Source: Uloborus plumipes
Taxonomy: Eukaryota; Arthropoda; Arachnida; Araneae; Uloboridae
Assembly: GCA_038373865.1 (NCBI GenBank)
Contig: JAXGGA010005150.1
Coordinates: forward strand, 16,815 to 80,814
Reading direction: 5' to 3'
Length of the DNA: 64,000 nt
Positions within the stretch are counted from its first letter, which is position 1, and each line of letters starts with the position of its first letter. Under the pieces are notes generated by a model. That model searched no databases. It saw only the letters and a list, made by a program, of their open reading frames with translations, and was not told the origin of the DNA. Below are positions 46,918 to 58,327 of the stretch, in pieces. A program made the translations under genes and the position numbers.

Positions 46918-48241
46918 TAAAAATTACGTGTCCCTGTGTTTGTGGCCAATGGACTCCTAAGCTACTGAACCGATTTTAACCAAATTTTACACGCAGTTTC
47001 AGTTTGGTCCAACTTAAATGATAGGATAGTTTTTACCTCAATTTAGGACCGCAATATATTTTTTATTGCAAATTGTGTATTTAGCTACCAGCTTTTCTGT
47101 GTTCTTGGCTAAGCCTTTTTACTAAGCCTTTTTTGACACCCCCATGGCTGAGCGACATAAAGCACACGTTCTGGCAGTTTCTGGAGCGCAGTAAACAAGT
47201 AATAATCTTTCTTATCTTAATATATAAAAATTACGTGTCCCTGTGTTTGTGGCCAATGGACTCCTAAGCTACTGAACCGATTTTAACCAAATTTTACACG
47301 CAGTTTCAGTTTGGTCCAACTTAATGATAGGATAGTTTTTATCTCAATTTAGGACCGCAATATATTTTTTATTGCAAATTATGTATTTAGCTACCAGCTT
47401 TTCTGTACCCAGCATACCCGGAATGCCACCACATAATCTGCGGTTAAAGATTGGTTTACCAATAGTTCTTCTACGTAATTTAAATCCACCGAGATTATGC
47501 AACGCGTTATGGTACGCGTTTAGTTATCAAAAAAATCACCAGGAACATTATTGAGGCAATCATTTTGACTAGCAAGTTTAAAGATGAAGTAGTTCTGTTG
47601 CCATGTATCCCAATGACACCGTCAGAATCTTCAATACCCTTCAAAAGGCTACAGTTTCCCGTTCGTTTGGCTTTAGCCATGTCCATTAATAAGTCCCAAG
47701 GACAAACAATGTCAATTTGCGGTTTATGTTTAGAAAATCCATGTTTTTCCCATGGGCAACTATAGGTCGCTTGCTCCCGTGTGGGAAAACCGTCCAATCT
47801 ATGTTTGTTTACAAGAGACAGATTAACAAAGAATATTGTGCACCGATTAGTGTTGAGTTAAACTGAAATTAAAAATGCTTATATTTCAAAAAATAACAAA
47901 TAATATTGGTTAATTATCTACCCTACCTACATTATTAAAAAATAAAATGTTAAATTAAATAAAATGTTATAATAGCAATTAGCAAATTTTAATTTAACTC
48001 AATTGTTACAAGCTTGAATATAATATCTCTAAGTCCTAAAATGCTACATTTTTTGTTGATTTTTTGTTTCTAGCAAACTTTTGTTGTTGAAATTTTTGTT
48101 CAATTGTTTTCATATTTTGATCTCAAATTCATATTTATATAAAGTTGATCTCTATTACGGTAATAAATTTTTTCGTTTCTATTGAAACATTATAGTTTAA
48201 CCCATACCTTAGCCACAGCAACGCGTGGCCGGGTCAGCTAG
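46918..48241 (+). mobile_element. Helitron with duplicated 5' end
   Basis: TCTTAATATATAAAAATTAC starts directly after an A at 46918, and the same roughly 190 bp start again at 47216, again after an A. The common 3' end is a short hairpin followed by CTAG at 48238-48241 and then T: the text GCAACGCGTGGCCGGGTCAG precedes it. These are Helitron rules (TC start, hairpin, CTRR end, insertion between A and T). The first copy is cut off at about 47100; the second carries a helicase C-terminus. Most likely a second Helitron inserted in, or was joined to, a truncated one. Confidence 0.85.
47405..47861 (+). pseudogene. Helitron helicase (Pif1-like) C-terminal pseudogene
   Basis: Plus-strand peptides in order: PGMPPHNLRLKIGLP, LLRNLNPPRLCN, GTRLVIKK, IIEAIILTSKF, FKRLQFPVRLALAMSINKSQ, GQTMSICGLCL, PCFSHGQL and, after a stop, VACSRVGKPSNL, ending at TAA 47859-47861. 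This is the C-terminal part of the Helitron Rep/helicase protein, including the FPV and SQGQ helicase motifs, which unwinds DNA during rolling-circle transposition. Breaks: a 7-bp insertion at 47504-47510 (after LCN) shifts the frame, and TAG at 47763-47765 replaces the tyrosine codon of the usual QLYVA. The Rep domain and the N-terminal helicase are absent: the 5' element end runs straight into the C-terminal part, so this is an internal-deletion derivative. Confidence 0.9.
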
Positions 48242-49213
48242 TTGAAATATAAAATAAAAATGAGTAGCATAAACAATTCAAATTTCTTACTGCGATACAA
48301 CTTTATGTCTATGTCAAAATGTTTCTGAAAGTGCCTTAATATTTATTTACCATCAATTATTTTTGCTCTGTGGCTGTTTATTTGCTGTTTGGGGTGTTCA
48401 CGCAGAAAAAAAGAAGAGTTGGAATGTTTTCATGAAATAATATTTTTTTTATTAGAAGAACTAAAGTCTAAAATTTCCTTCATCAAAGAAAAGCTTCCTT
48501 TTTCTGTGAACAAGAAGGAAAGAAGAAACAATTATCCATGTTTTTTTTTTTCAATTCTCAATGATTACTATTTTTTCATTAACTACTGTGTTTCCTTGTT
48601 CGATTTGGTTTTGCTTTTTAAGTAAATTAAATCGAATTAAAAATAATTCACAACCAAACTCTATTTTTAATATATCTCCTCTTGATTAACATTTTGATCT
48701 AGAAATGCATTTGAAAAGTATTTCTGAATAATCCAGCAATTAATTATTAAAATTATTTATGGCTCTCTATTGTAAATGGTTTAGAAAATGAAATTTTTTT
48801 TTCGGCACATACATAATTTCGAAATTATATTGACTTGAGAAGGCAAATGCATTAGATAACAACTACAAATGATAGTTCATGTATGAGAATAAACATTTTC
48901 AATTTTAACAGCGATAATTCATGTTTAAAAATGGCTCATAATAAAGAATATTGATGCTTTCAATGACATAAAAATTAAATCCTTATACGAAGATTACATA
49001 AGTAAATACATAAGTAAATTTCCAACGTTTTCAACTGACTCCTAAAACAATGTATGCACCCCCCCCCCTCTTGATTGCGTAGTAAAGCCATCTTTTAAAA
49101 AATGAAAACTCTGTACCCCCTTTAAAAACTCAGCAAATCGAAACAGAAAAGAGGCTGCGTGGGAAAATTACTCAATTTGAATTTTTTGTGTTTGAATTTT
49201 CTGTGGTTACAAG
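48242..49213. other. No recognised feature
   Basis: AT-rich; C-run at 49058-49067. Confidence 0.5.
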
Positions 49214-49701
49214 CAGGAGTGCCCCCCCCCCTCCAAGCTCAATGTCACAATCCCTCCCCCCACCATTTTTCACAACCCTCTTGTGCGTTTCATTTTTATT
49301 TTTACCCCTTTTTTATGTGTTATTTATTTTTTTAAATTATAACTATTATTTTTTTATAGAAATTATTAATTTTTAAAAAGTACTAATTATGCACAGAATA
49401 GAATCGCCTTTTTTCTCTTCCAAACATTCCAAGCACCACACATACCCCCCCCCCCCAAAAAAAACAAATAAATAAATAAATAAATAATAAAGAAATAAAA
49501 AAAATAATTTAAACTAAAAAAATGAACAATTTAAATTTAAAAGAAAACAGTAAATAATTTAAATTAAAGAAATAAATTAGTAAATAATTTAAATAAATGA
49601 AAAAAATAGTTTAAAAAATCTCCCCCCCCCCCAAATATAAATATATATATTTTTTTTTTTGATGGCGCAATTTGCGCCATAATTCCACCCTTGCACCCCT
49701 G
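49214..49701 (+). mobile_element. hAT MITE of the GGCGCAA family, copy 1
   Basis: CAGGAGTGCCCC at the left and TTGCACCCCTG at the right; near-perfect 8-bp duplication GTTACAAG (49206-49213) and GTAACAAG (49702-49709). The interior shares CCAAGCTCAATG, TTTTTCACAACC, CATTCCAAGC and GATGGCGCAATTTGCGCCAT with 60828-61318. Long AT/A-rich and C-run filler; non-coding. Confidence 0.8.
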
Positions 49702-51254
49702 GTAACAAGAGCGAAATGTCTTGTCAAGATCTGAATTTGCAAAATTCCAATGAATGCAAAAATCTTGTACGTGAACTCGAATTATTCATATAATTACTTA
49801 AGGTGTATTTATACAATCGTTTATTTAACTACTTACTGTACCGAAGACGAAATCTATATGAAGGGTCAGGGGGGAAAACCACGGTAGTCACATTTGATTC
49901 ATTTTGAGAAAAACGAAATTTAAAGTTTACGAGCTCATAAACTTCTCCAGTATACTTGCTCTAAAATGACAATAATACATGGACTACAGTCTTTTTTCAC
50001 GAATATTGCATATACTAAACGAAATTTCACTTATTTTTCTAACAGGTGGTAGCATCAGTTTAAATTCAACAAAAAGTGGACTACCGTGGTTTTTCCCCCT
50101 GACCCTTCATATGACTGGTTTCCTTATTTTAAAGCACAAGCTGAACAACATCATAAATAACAACGTTGTGGTTTTCTTCCTTTGAGATTTAAGATTATCT
50201 GTCAAGTAAATAAGCAAAGTAATTTTAAGGATGTGTATTTTTAAAAACAAACCGCGCCATTTTTCAAAACAAGGTTAACAATACTAAATGGGTCGATCCC
50301 TCATTGTGTTTATAAATACTCACGTGCAGCGCAAATATCAGCTACAAAGATATTCCAAACCTTCATTTCGCAAGGTGCATTTATCTGTAACAAAGGTTAA
50401 ATGGAATACGACTTGCATTAATAGCAAAGAATTTTAATTCCCCGCCGTAAATGTCAAACGCGTAATTACTAGAGGTCGATTTACCCATCTCCCAAAATCC
50501 CATTGTACAGCCCCTGCCACAATCAACTGCGTGCATTAACCCGAATTCATTAGAAAATACTCTCCCACAACAAACACGTACCTTTTCGTTCTATTGTGAC
50601 GGTTTCGCTAAAGTCGTAACATCAGTTATCGCGGCCGTAACGCCATTCCACTATTCCATAATTAGGTTAATACCGTAATTACGCGCCTTATCAAAAGAAC
50701 AACTTTTTAATACCCCAACAATGGAATTACCTCTTCTTCCTGATCCAATTAAGAATTCAGTTTTCGTTCACTGTGACTGTGACCAAGAAAAGAAGCGAGA
50801 GAGGACGACAGGGTTGTAATTCACGCAGCTTGCAAATTTTGTCGTTCCATTCCAAGGAGCGGGAACGAATAAAAAAGCGGGGAAAAAAGTTTTCCGAGTT
50901 TAACGTTATTTGTCGTTTTCTTTCTTTCTTTTTTAACTTCTCAACAAGTTTTGAAACAGGTTTGTAATTTAATGAAGCAGACAATTTTCGCCAGGACAAA
51001 TTATGGTGGGAAAAAATCGAGAAAAATGTATCTCGTGTGTTGATAGCTTTTAGATGGAAGTACGTTGATAGTTTTAGAAAGGAAGTGAATGAGATCTTAA
51101 AAGTTTTTTTTTTCTTGCAGTAAATGTAACGATTCTGAACTAATTTTTTTTTATTATAAAGAAAACTTACCGGAAACTCAGTAATTTTGGATAAGCACAT
51201 CATTTAAGTATAGCACAAGAGCCAAACAAGAAGGGGAAAAAATAAATTCATAAA
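49702..51254. other. Unique sequence with a GC-balanced block
   Basis: About 50420-50760 is non-repetitive, with words such as CCATAATTAGGTTAATACCG that resemble homeodomain-type sites; a regulatory role is only inference. The 148-codon minus-strand frame at 50757-51203 is Lys/Phe/Ser-rich with no domain and is probably chance. Confidence 0.35.
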
Positions 51255-51733
51255 ATGGGGGAGTTTCCTTCAGTCAAAAGTACTACTTTTTGTTACTGAA
51301 ATTGATAGAATGATATAAAAAAATAACATGGGCCCGAAAAATACTTTAATTTTCCCAACAGTTTATTTTTTATTAATTTTTTAAATACCCTACCTTGAAA
51401 ACGGGGCGTGGTTTTTGTGACGTCAGTGGTGCACCCAACAGCTCTCTTTCCAATAATAACACCATTTTGCTTGACTTGAGTTGTCCAATCGCAGGAATCG
51501 GTGACGTCACGACCTTCGTCATCTCACTACAACCAATCAGATTTCGCGCTTACGTGCACCACTGACATCCTGCGCAGATGTTTTTTTTTTTAAATAGCAT
51601 CTGCGCACCGGTTAAAATGATTCATAATAAATATATAACTGTATCAAAAAACAAAAAAAAAAAGTCAATTCCTATGTTTTGAAGCATGCTCTTTCAGAAA
51701 AAAATACTTTTGAAATTTCGGAAACTCCCCCAT
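51255..51733. mobile_element. ATGGGGGAGTTTCC-ended MITE
   Basis: ATGGGGGAGTTTCC (51255) and its inverse GGAAACTCCCCCAT (51720-51733) are the ends; ACTTTTGA/TCAAAAGT text lies inside each. Within it is a second inverted pair, TGACGTCAGTGGTGCAC near 51419 and GTGCACCACTGACATC near 51556, and a 10-bp perfect hairpin TGCGCAGATG / CATCTGCGCA (51572-51607). Non-coding. Confidence 0.7.
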
Positions 51734-53203
51734 TGTGAAATAAATTAAGGAGCAAAAATATTACGTCGGGATTCGAACCTGGAACCTCCCCATTGCAATG
51801 CTTCATGCTAAAACGTGGTGGAGATAAAACAATTTGATTGGGGTTACAAAGCATCCTAACAACCATCTCGTTTCCTCATTTTCAAAGCTACAGAAAAGTC
51901 GGGATTAGAACCTGCAGCCTTTTTGATTATCAGAAAAATGGCCCACAAAAGCTCATTACATATTTGAAATACATTTTCCAACACAAAGTTCTGACTTTCT
52001 CTGTTTAGTTATAATTTATCGGCAAAATAAAAAGGAAGAAAGCATGTATTTCATTAAAAATTAACTGGAAAAGTAATATTCTTGTTCTCATTCGAAATAT
52101 AAATGCTAACTAGAGACATATGAATTTGTAATGTGTCTGTCGGTCGGTTTAATTTACGGAATTTTTTATTGAAGAATATGCACAAGAAAAACTTTGTTCG
52201 GGAAATTTATTATTGCAAATTTGAGCCGTTTCCAAGAAAGTACCATTTTGAAAGAAGTGAAAAATACAATAACTCAAACATTAGAGATACCCAAAGAAGG
52301 AAACGTCTCTCCCTCCCTTTCCCAATGCAAGATTGAAAGTATTAGATTAAACTAGTCTAATTATATTTTCAATCCTTTTCTAAAACCAATCCCACGGAGA
52401 AAAATCTTGGCTACAAATCTGACCTAAATTTTAAAATTAATGAAAGGAAAATACATTGCAAGTTTTGGCAACGATAATAATTTACCGAACACAGCCTTCT
52501 TTTTGAATTTTCGCTCCGATTTGTGTTTTGTGGCAGCGTTTCAACAATTAATGGTTCAAGAAGAACGATTCCAAACCGAATTCTGTTTCTAAGTGATGCA
52601 AAACAGTTGTCTTTTTGAAATATTTACCGACTCCCGTTCTGTTGTTACATAGCAATTACGAAGATTATATGTCTACGATTTCTGGCAGATCTCCAAGATT
52701 TTTATCGCGTAACAACGATGGCTTTCGTTTGTCCTTGATAATATTCCAATTATCCAGGTGGACTTGTATTTGCGGAGCGTAATCCAGTAATAGAATGGCA
52801 TTCCATTTTTATTAGTGGTTCCACATAATGTAATTGAACATAGGCGGAAAAACTTATGACCTTGGCCAAGAACTTATGAAATGCATAAATGTGTTTCGAG
52901 CTGTTGGTGCTCCTTTTTTTTTTTGTAGATTTGTTATACTTTGTTTCCTGTTGTAAAACAAAATCACCTGCAGTAAAATGAGTTTGCAAGAACAAAGATA
53001 GAGCACCCAGATAACGAGCATCAATGAACTAGAAGTTTCCGCATATAACTTATTCCCACCTGACGTGTTTGGTTATTTTCAATTTTTAAACTTTTATAGA
53101 TATCTTTAAGTGTAAAACTATAGTTCGAAGGTATCATTTTAATTTCAATTGTTTGTAAAATTTGAAAAACGACCATTCATTGGTTTTTCATTCGTTGGTT
53201 TAG
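51734..53203. other. Unique sequence; two weak tRNA-like words
   Basis: CGGGATTCGAACCTGGAACC near 51767 and a weaker variant near 51899 resemble an inverted box B. No cloverleaf could be drawn, so they may be old SINE pieces on the minus strand. Confidence 0.35.
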
Positions 53204-53370
53204 CATGGTGCCAACGATGTGTCAGCGTCACGTAGTCTCTCAGATTGGCAGTCTGTCAACATCTCGCTTCCCGGGGCACCACCAACTCAGTCCTGCTCAC
53301 CGGCCCTTTCAGGAGGCCCATGCAGCACATGGTGGAGCACTCTGCAACAGTCTTGCTGCACCACCGTGCA
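53204..53370 (+). CDS. Candidate host exon (weak)
   Basis: A sharply GC-richer island starts after CATTCGTTGGTTTAG, an acceptable 3' splice acceptor ending at 53203. In the frame of 53219 it reads HGANDVSASRSLSDWQSVNI, then LPGAPPTQSCSPALSGGPCS and WWSTLQQSCCTTVQ, with no stop. A possible but weak donor is GTGCAG at 53366. Two other frames are also open, which reduces confidence. Beyond it come an (AC) run and an ACAGT MITE. No protein family recognised; it could also be a non-coding GC island. Confidence 0.25.
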
Positions 53371-53502
53371 GGACATGGGGGCGAAGGAGCACACACACAC
53401 ACATGGCAACGCACACACGTTCAACACTCGTTTACAGACCCATACACCTATCGCAATTCGTCATTCCGGAAAACATAACTTGAATTCTGAATTTCTTCTC
53501 AA

Positions 53503-53757
53503 CACTGTGAAAAATGAATGTTGTTTTACAGTATAATACAGCTAATTTGATAGTAATAAACTGTAAAATTGCTAATTTTACAGCAGTAAACAGTAAAAAT
53601 TACTCATTTTACAGTAATAAACTGTAAAATTGCTACTTTTGAGGACTAAACTAAAATTGTTTATTTTACAGTAATAAAATGTAAAATTGCTAATTTTAAA
53701 GTATTATTACCGTGTGTTTTACAGTTTTGTACTGTCGTTTTTATAGTATAATATAGG
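53503..53757. mobile_element. ACAGT-word MITE, truncated
   Basis: CACTGTGAAAAATGAATGTT start followed by the usual ACAGTAATAAACTGTAAAA units; broken off at TATAATATAGGGGCC where the next repeat starts. Confidence 0.75.
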
Positions 53758-54175
53758 GGCCAATCCATGGTTACGGTCGTTTCATTCGCACAACTTCAGC
53801 TGCTCATATTTTATTTACAAATGCAGTTAAAGTTCTAATGAAAACAGGGAATGATAAAGCTCCCCCCCCCCCCCCCCAACATGATTATCACCAAGCGTTA
53901 GTTCGAAATTATTAGTGGAAGTTGTAGAAAAATCTCGAAAATGTGTGGTTACGGTCGTTTCAAAAAAAAAGACATGGTTTTTTGAGTGCTATCAAACACT
54001 GCCACTTTTTTGTGAATCTATTGCACGTATGATCTTCTGGATTTTTATAATAATTGCTAAATAAATAAGGAATGATATCATACAAAGAACTTAGCTTTTT
54101 TGTTGAAAAATAAATTTTTATGAATTTTTTATTGCGGTTACGGTCGTTTCAAAAGCGGTTACGGTCGTTTCACGT
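53758..54175 (+). repeat. R5 repeat with GGTTACGGTCGTTTCA words
   Basis: The 16-mer GGTTACGGTCGTTTCA occurs at 53769, 53947, 54136 and 54157, all in the same direction. A fifth, altered copy at 61952 is followed by similar text (CTTCA..AGCT..TTTAC). There is a C-run at 53863-53878. No coding; class unknown. Confidence 0.7.
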
Positions 54176-55449
54176 CTGACTATTTTCAATATATATGTTG
54201 CTAAAAATGAGTAAACGGCTATTTTAATTCATTTTTCCGCCATATATAAAGTCAAATAATAGACATATGAGCAGAAAGGTTCTCCAGTTAGTTCATTTGA
54301 TAAGATATAATGTTCAATTGATTACTATAGACTTTGGAAGTTTTCAAATCCCTAGAGCTACGTTTTCCCATGAAACTTCACCAGAATACCCACACCTCCC
54401 AGTCTCTCTTCAGATACTTTAGCTCCACTAAATCCTCATAATCATCTGTGACTTGAGCTCTGTATTTCTTCAGTACTCTGCTTAGAAAAAAATCTACAAA
54501 TTCGCTTATTACGTAAATGGTATTGATTGTACTGGGCACCTTATTGCTTCAACTACACACACAAGTGTTCGTTTCATTGAACATTTTTAAAATACTCACA
54601 CATTAAGATTTTTTTCTGCATAAATCATTTGCCCTCGTCCTCCCTTTATCGAGATATAAGATTTTAAAGGCTTAAATTTAAGTGAAGCTCCAAATTTAAA
54701 GGCCTCTGGGGAAATAGAAGGCCGACTATTTCACCATCTGCATGTGATAGGACAGCTATCAGCAAAGCATGCGAAATGTCTCCCATCATAACCTGAAACT
54801 CGCTAAATTTAGTGACTTTATTACAATTTCGGCAGACTTTAGGACTTTATAATTCGAAAACGAGGAGGTGAGGGCAAATAATTTATAAATCCAGCAAAAT
54901 GTTTTACTACAATGTTTCAAATGCAAGTAACTTAATTTTTTTCATTATTTCACTTTTGTATGGTTTCCTGGTGAACATCGAATAACCCCTGAGTCATATT
55001 CGTTTAAGAACTAACGTAAACGGTATTTATAGTAGGAAAGCTCCTTTATAGGAGCTTTCCCACTCTATAAGAGACGAATACCCCCAAAGTAACTTTCAGA
55101 TGCATCAGAGAACTTATGTACCAAATTTGGCAGAGATCCTACTTGGACTGTGAATTTAGACCTAAAACGTGTAACACCCGTAACCAACATAGCACAAAAA
55201 CGAAAAGGTTCACTGTTAAAAGAGATGTGTTCAAATCTGAGCGCATGAACATACTCATTTCTTTTTAAAGCAATATATGCTCAGAAATGAATCGATAGGC
55301 GTCAAAATGCGCGTTGAAAACGAGCTCAGAGATGAATTAAAATATAATCCTGTATAACTGCGTCTAACATGTTATAAAATTCAAGAATATTGGTTTAATA
55401 AAAAATGGCATGTTTCAATGGGACAAGAAATGAGTTTATTCCTCTAGAT
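54176..55449. other. No recognised gene
   Basis: Mostly unique; around 54825-54890 similar to 36815-36875. Confidence 0.45.
55035..55060 (+). other. Perfect 11-bp hairpin
   Basis: GGAAAGCTCCT, loop TTAT, AGGAGCTTTCC. Function unknown. Confidence 0.75.
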
Positions 55450-55787
55450 CAGTGGTTCTCAACCTTTTTGTGGCTAACGCCCCCTTTACGAGTGAAATTT
55501 TTTCCAACGCCCCCCTTTCTATTAAAGGTGAGGGGGCATGCGAAAAGAGTTTTAAAGTTTAAAATAATTTCCCTCCGGAATTTTGTACAATGGTTAAACA
55601 AGATATATTCTTCCTCATTAGTCATTATTGAAATTAAAATGAAGAATAAAAATAAAAAACAAACCTAGAATTGTAAATATTTTATTTTTAAAAGAATAAT
55701 AATAAAGTAAAATGAAACAAAATACAAATAAACAAGCAAAGCATTCTTTTTCTCATTCAAAATATGAAATCAACATTCAGAAATATA

Positions 55788-56443
55788 CAGGGTGTCCACT
55801 CCAATCGTGGACCAATAGCTAATTTCTAAACCGTTAGAGATAAGCATATAGTTTATTTAGGAAAAAATCTCCAAATTATGAAAGGAATTTTGGGTCTATT
55901 CAATGTTTTTCAAAAAATCAAATTTTGAAAGAGTTACGAAATTTAAATTTTTATACAGCCCCCCAGTCCTATCAATCATATTTAGTAAAACATTTTTGAC
56001 ACTGTAACGTTTAAAACTAAAAAAAAATCACTCTTCTACCACAAAAATTGACCGAGTTATGACGTTTTGAAAAATCAAGATTTTGCATTGTTTCATGACG
56101 TCATCGAGAGATCGCTTAAGGGACCGTATGCGAAATCCTTCAAAATCTTGATTTTTCAAAACGTCATAACTCGGTCAATTTTTGTGGTAGAAGAGTGATT
56201 TTTTTTTAGTTTTAAACGTTACAGTGTCAAGAATGTTTTACTAAATATGATTGATAGGACTGGGGGGCTGTATAAAAATTTAAATTTCGTAACTCTTTCA
56301 AAATTTGATTTTTTGAGAAACATTGAATAGACCCAAAATTCCTTTCATAATTTGGAGATTTTTTCCTAAATAAACTATATGCTTATCTCTAACGGTTTAG
56401 AAATTAGCTATTGGTCCACGATTGGAGTGGACAGGACACCCTG
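55788..56443 (+). mobile_element. Palindromic TA-flanked MITE, copy 3
   Basis: CAGGGTGTCCACTCC start, TA on both sides (55786-55787, 56444-56445). At the right end GGAGTGGACAGGACACCCTG carries a small duplication (GGACA). The core is oriented as in the copy at 7822. Confidence 0.85.
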
Positions 56444-56499
56444 TATGTTAGTGAGATATTTGTTTTTGGTGGTTTAAAACCAGTTTCCTTAGGGTCGGT

Positions 56500-56860
56500 T
56501 TAATATTTTTTGTAAGGTGAAGGCGCAAGTCTCCTCTTGGGACGATTTGGTGTCGATTTCTCTGCTTTGTAACTTAGTCGGTGACAACAATGAATCCTCA
56601 TTCGACAAGGTAGAAATAGGGGAAGACGATTAAAATTTTTTTGGTGATAGCTCATAGTCGAAGATAAAGGCTGCTAATGTATCTTTGCAAAAAACTCCTG
56701 TAAGATTTTTAACATTCTGGAAACCAGCTATTCAAGTTTCAGTGGTTGAAAGTTCCACCAATTCTTATTGATACTGAACATCAGCTGTCTCAATATTTTC
56801 AAAAGAGTTCATGAGCCATTGAGGAACGTTGAGAGAGAAAAATATCCTCAAAACACTCAG
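56500..56860 (-). pseudogene. hAT transposase relic
   Basis: Read on the minus strand, the text gives VPQWLMNSFENIETADVQYQ, a stop, then ELVELSTTET (about 56840-56745). This resembles the hAT patch W-x-x-NPF...Q-E-EL-x-EL before the dimerisation domain. Further on are several stops. It agrees with the hAT ends of the surrounding element. Match by eye and short. Confidence 0.55.
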
Positions 56861-57687
56861 AAGTATTTGTGCAAAGACTGCAGATGTTGACAAAAACGTA
56901 AGCATCATCGAAGGAGATTTCAGTAAAAATAAACCAAAATGAAGTGAGCAAAAACCAAAGTTAAAATACTGAGGTCAAACGAAAAAGTCAAAGTGAGCTG
57001 GCACTCTAAGTATTGCAAATACGATTGCCAGGTAAAAATTTAGCAAAATAACCAAACCGAGGAAAATAGCCAAATTGAACGAATGCCCCGAACCATTGAG
57101 ATATTTTGGATATCTTTAGGGTAGGACTTACTTTCTCATAGGTACTGAGCTAACTTATGAGAACATGGTAAAAGAAAATTAAGAAAGTTAAAAAACAAAA
57201 TCGATGACGTTTAATGTTCTGCCAAAAACACTATTTTTGGGAGACCCTCGAATGCAATTGTGAATCTTTTTTCCAGTATTTTGAAATCCATTAACTTTCG
57301 GCAATAATAATTGAAATCTGATATCCTAAACGGGCAATGTTCAGTCTGAAAACCAGTTTCGTTTAGCAACAATCAAAATAGGCGACTGAAACTTGAGGGC
57401 TTAATATGACCATTTTCACCTGCAGATGCAGGATGGTATTTTTACATGCATGATAATTACTAAAAAAAAGGCATCATTAAATTTTTTTTACAGCTATTGG
57501 AAATTACACTGTTGTGGTAAAAAGAATCTATCAACAGTTTGGCTAAAAAATAACCAAATGATGGTGTGACTAATGCTTTTGAATTTTACCTAGCTATGTG
57601 TCATCAAAATTAGATAAATTGGCTAATATTAGGTAAAACCATGCAACCCTGATTGCAACTGCGATTTATTGCAACAGTTCTTCATTA

Positions 57688-57897
57688 GGGAAAGCTGGAC
57701 CGTAGAGAGATGGCGGGTGACCTTGAAGTGGAAACGAACCGCTTTACTTTGTAATAGGTAGCATCAGAGAGATCACGCCGGAAGTAAAAAGTTTAACGTA
57801 CGAGTGAACAAGAAATAATTTTTGACGCTGATTCTTCCTATTTCAAAATGAAAGAGGTCCGTTTCCACTTCAAGGTCATCCGCCATCTCTCCGTAGA
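57688..57897. mobile_element. Small MITE with 40-bp inverted ends
   Basis: ACCGTAGAGAGATGGCGGGT followed by GACCTTGAAGTGGAAACG at the left, and the inverse GTTTCCACTTCAAGGTCATC followed by CGCCATCTCTCCGTAGA at the right. Loop of about 120 bp. Long ends would suit a Mutator-type MITE, but a 9-bp duplication was not seen. Confidence 0.75.
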
Positions 57898-58327
57898 CAA
57901 GCAACAACATTCTCTCAAAATTATCGGACGAAAAAGATCACGAAAAAATCAAATCGCTACAAAAGAGAGAGAGAGAGAGAAAAGGAAAAAAAGATAAGCA
58001 AAATAGCTAAATTATTTTAATAAAAAAACAGTCACTCCCGAAAAACATTAGGAAATAAGTAATTCCAGAGTGCATAGTTTATTTTATCTTCGACACAATT
58101 AATTCAAGTTGGATTCTTGATTCAATGCAAAATTCAATTTTGATTTTTAAAATTAAATTCTAACACATTTATTGTCCTCTGATCTCCAAATTTTCCCACC
58201 GCCCCCCTATCGCCCAAAATATACCCAGCGCCCCCCTACTGCCCAAAACATGTTCACCGCCCCTCAGCGCCTTTCCACCGCCCACAGGGGGGCGGTACCG
58301 CCCCCGTTGAGAACCACTGCTCTAGAT

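Larger units (their letters stand above)
55450..58319 (-). mobile_element. hAT transposon with perfect TSD and nested MITEs
   Basis: CAGTGGTTCTCAACCTTTTT at the left and CCCCGTTGAGAACCACTG at the right are hAT ends; CTCTAGAT is duplicated exactly (55442-55449, 58320-58327). The right subterminal zone repeats ACCGCCCCCC/CGCCCAAAA words. The body contains a palindromic TA MITE (55788-56443), a second MITE (about 57688-57897) and minus-strand transposase relics. Confidence 0.9.

Noticed and set aside
50757..51203. Longest open frame in the window (148 codons, minus strand)
   Set aside because: Low-complexity Lys/Phe/Ser composition caused by AT-rich text; no motif, and a competing frame on the other strand.
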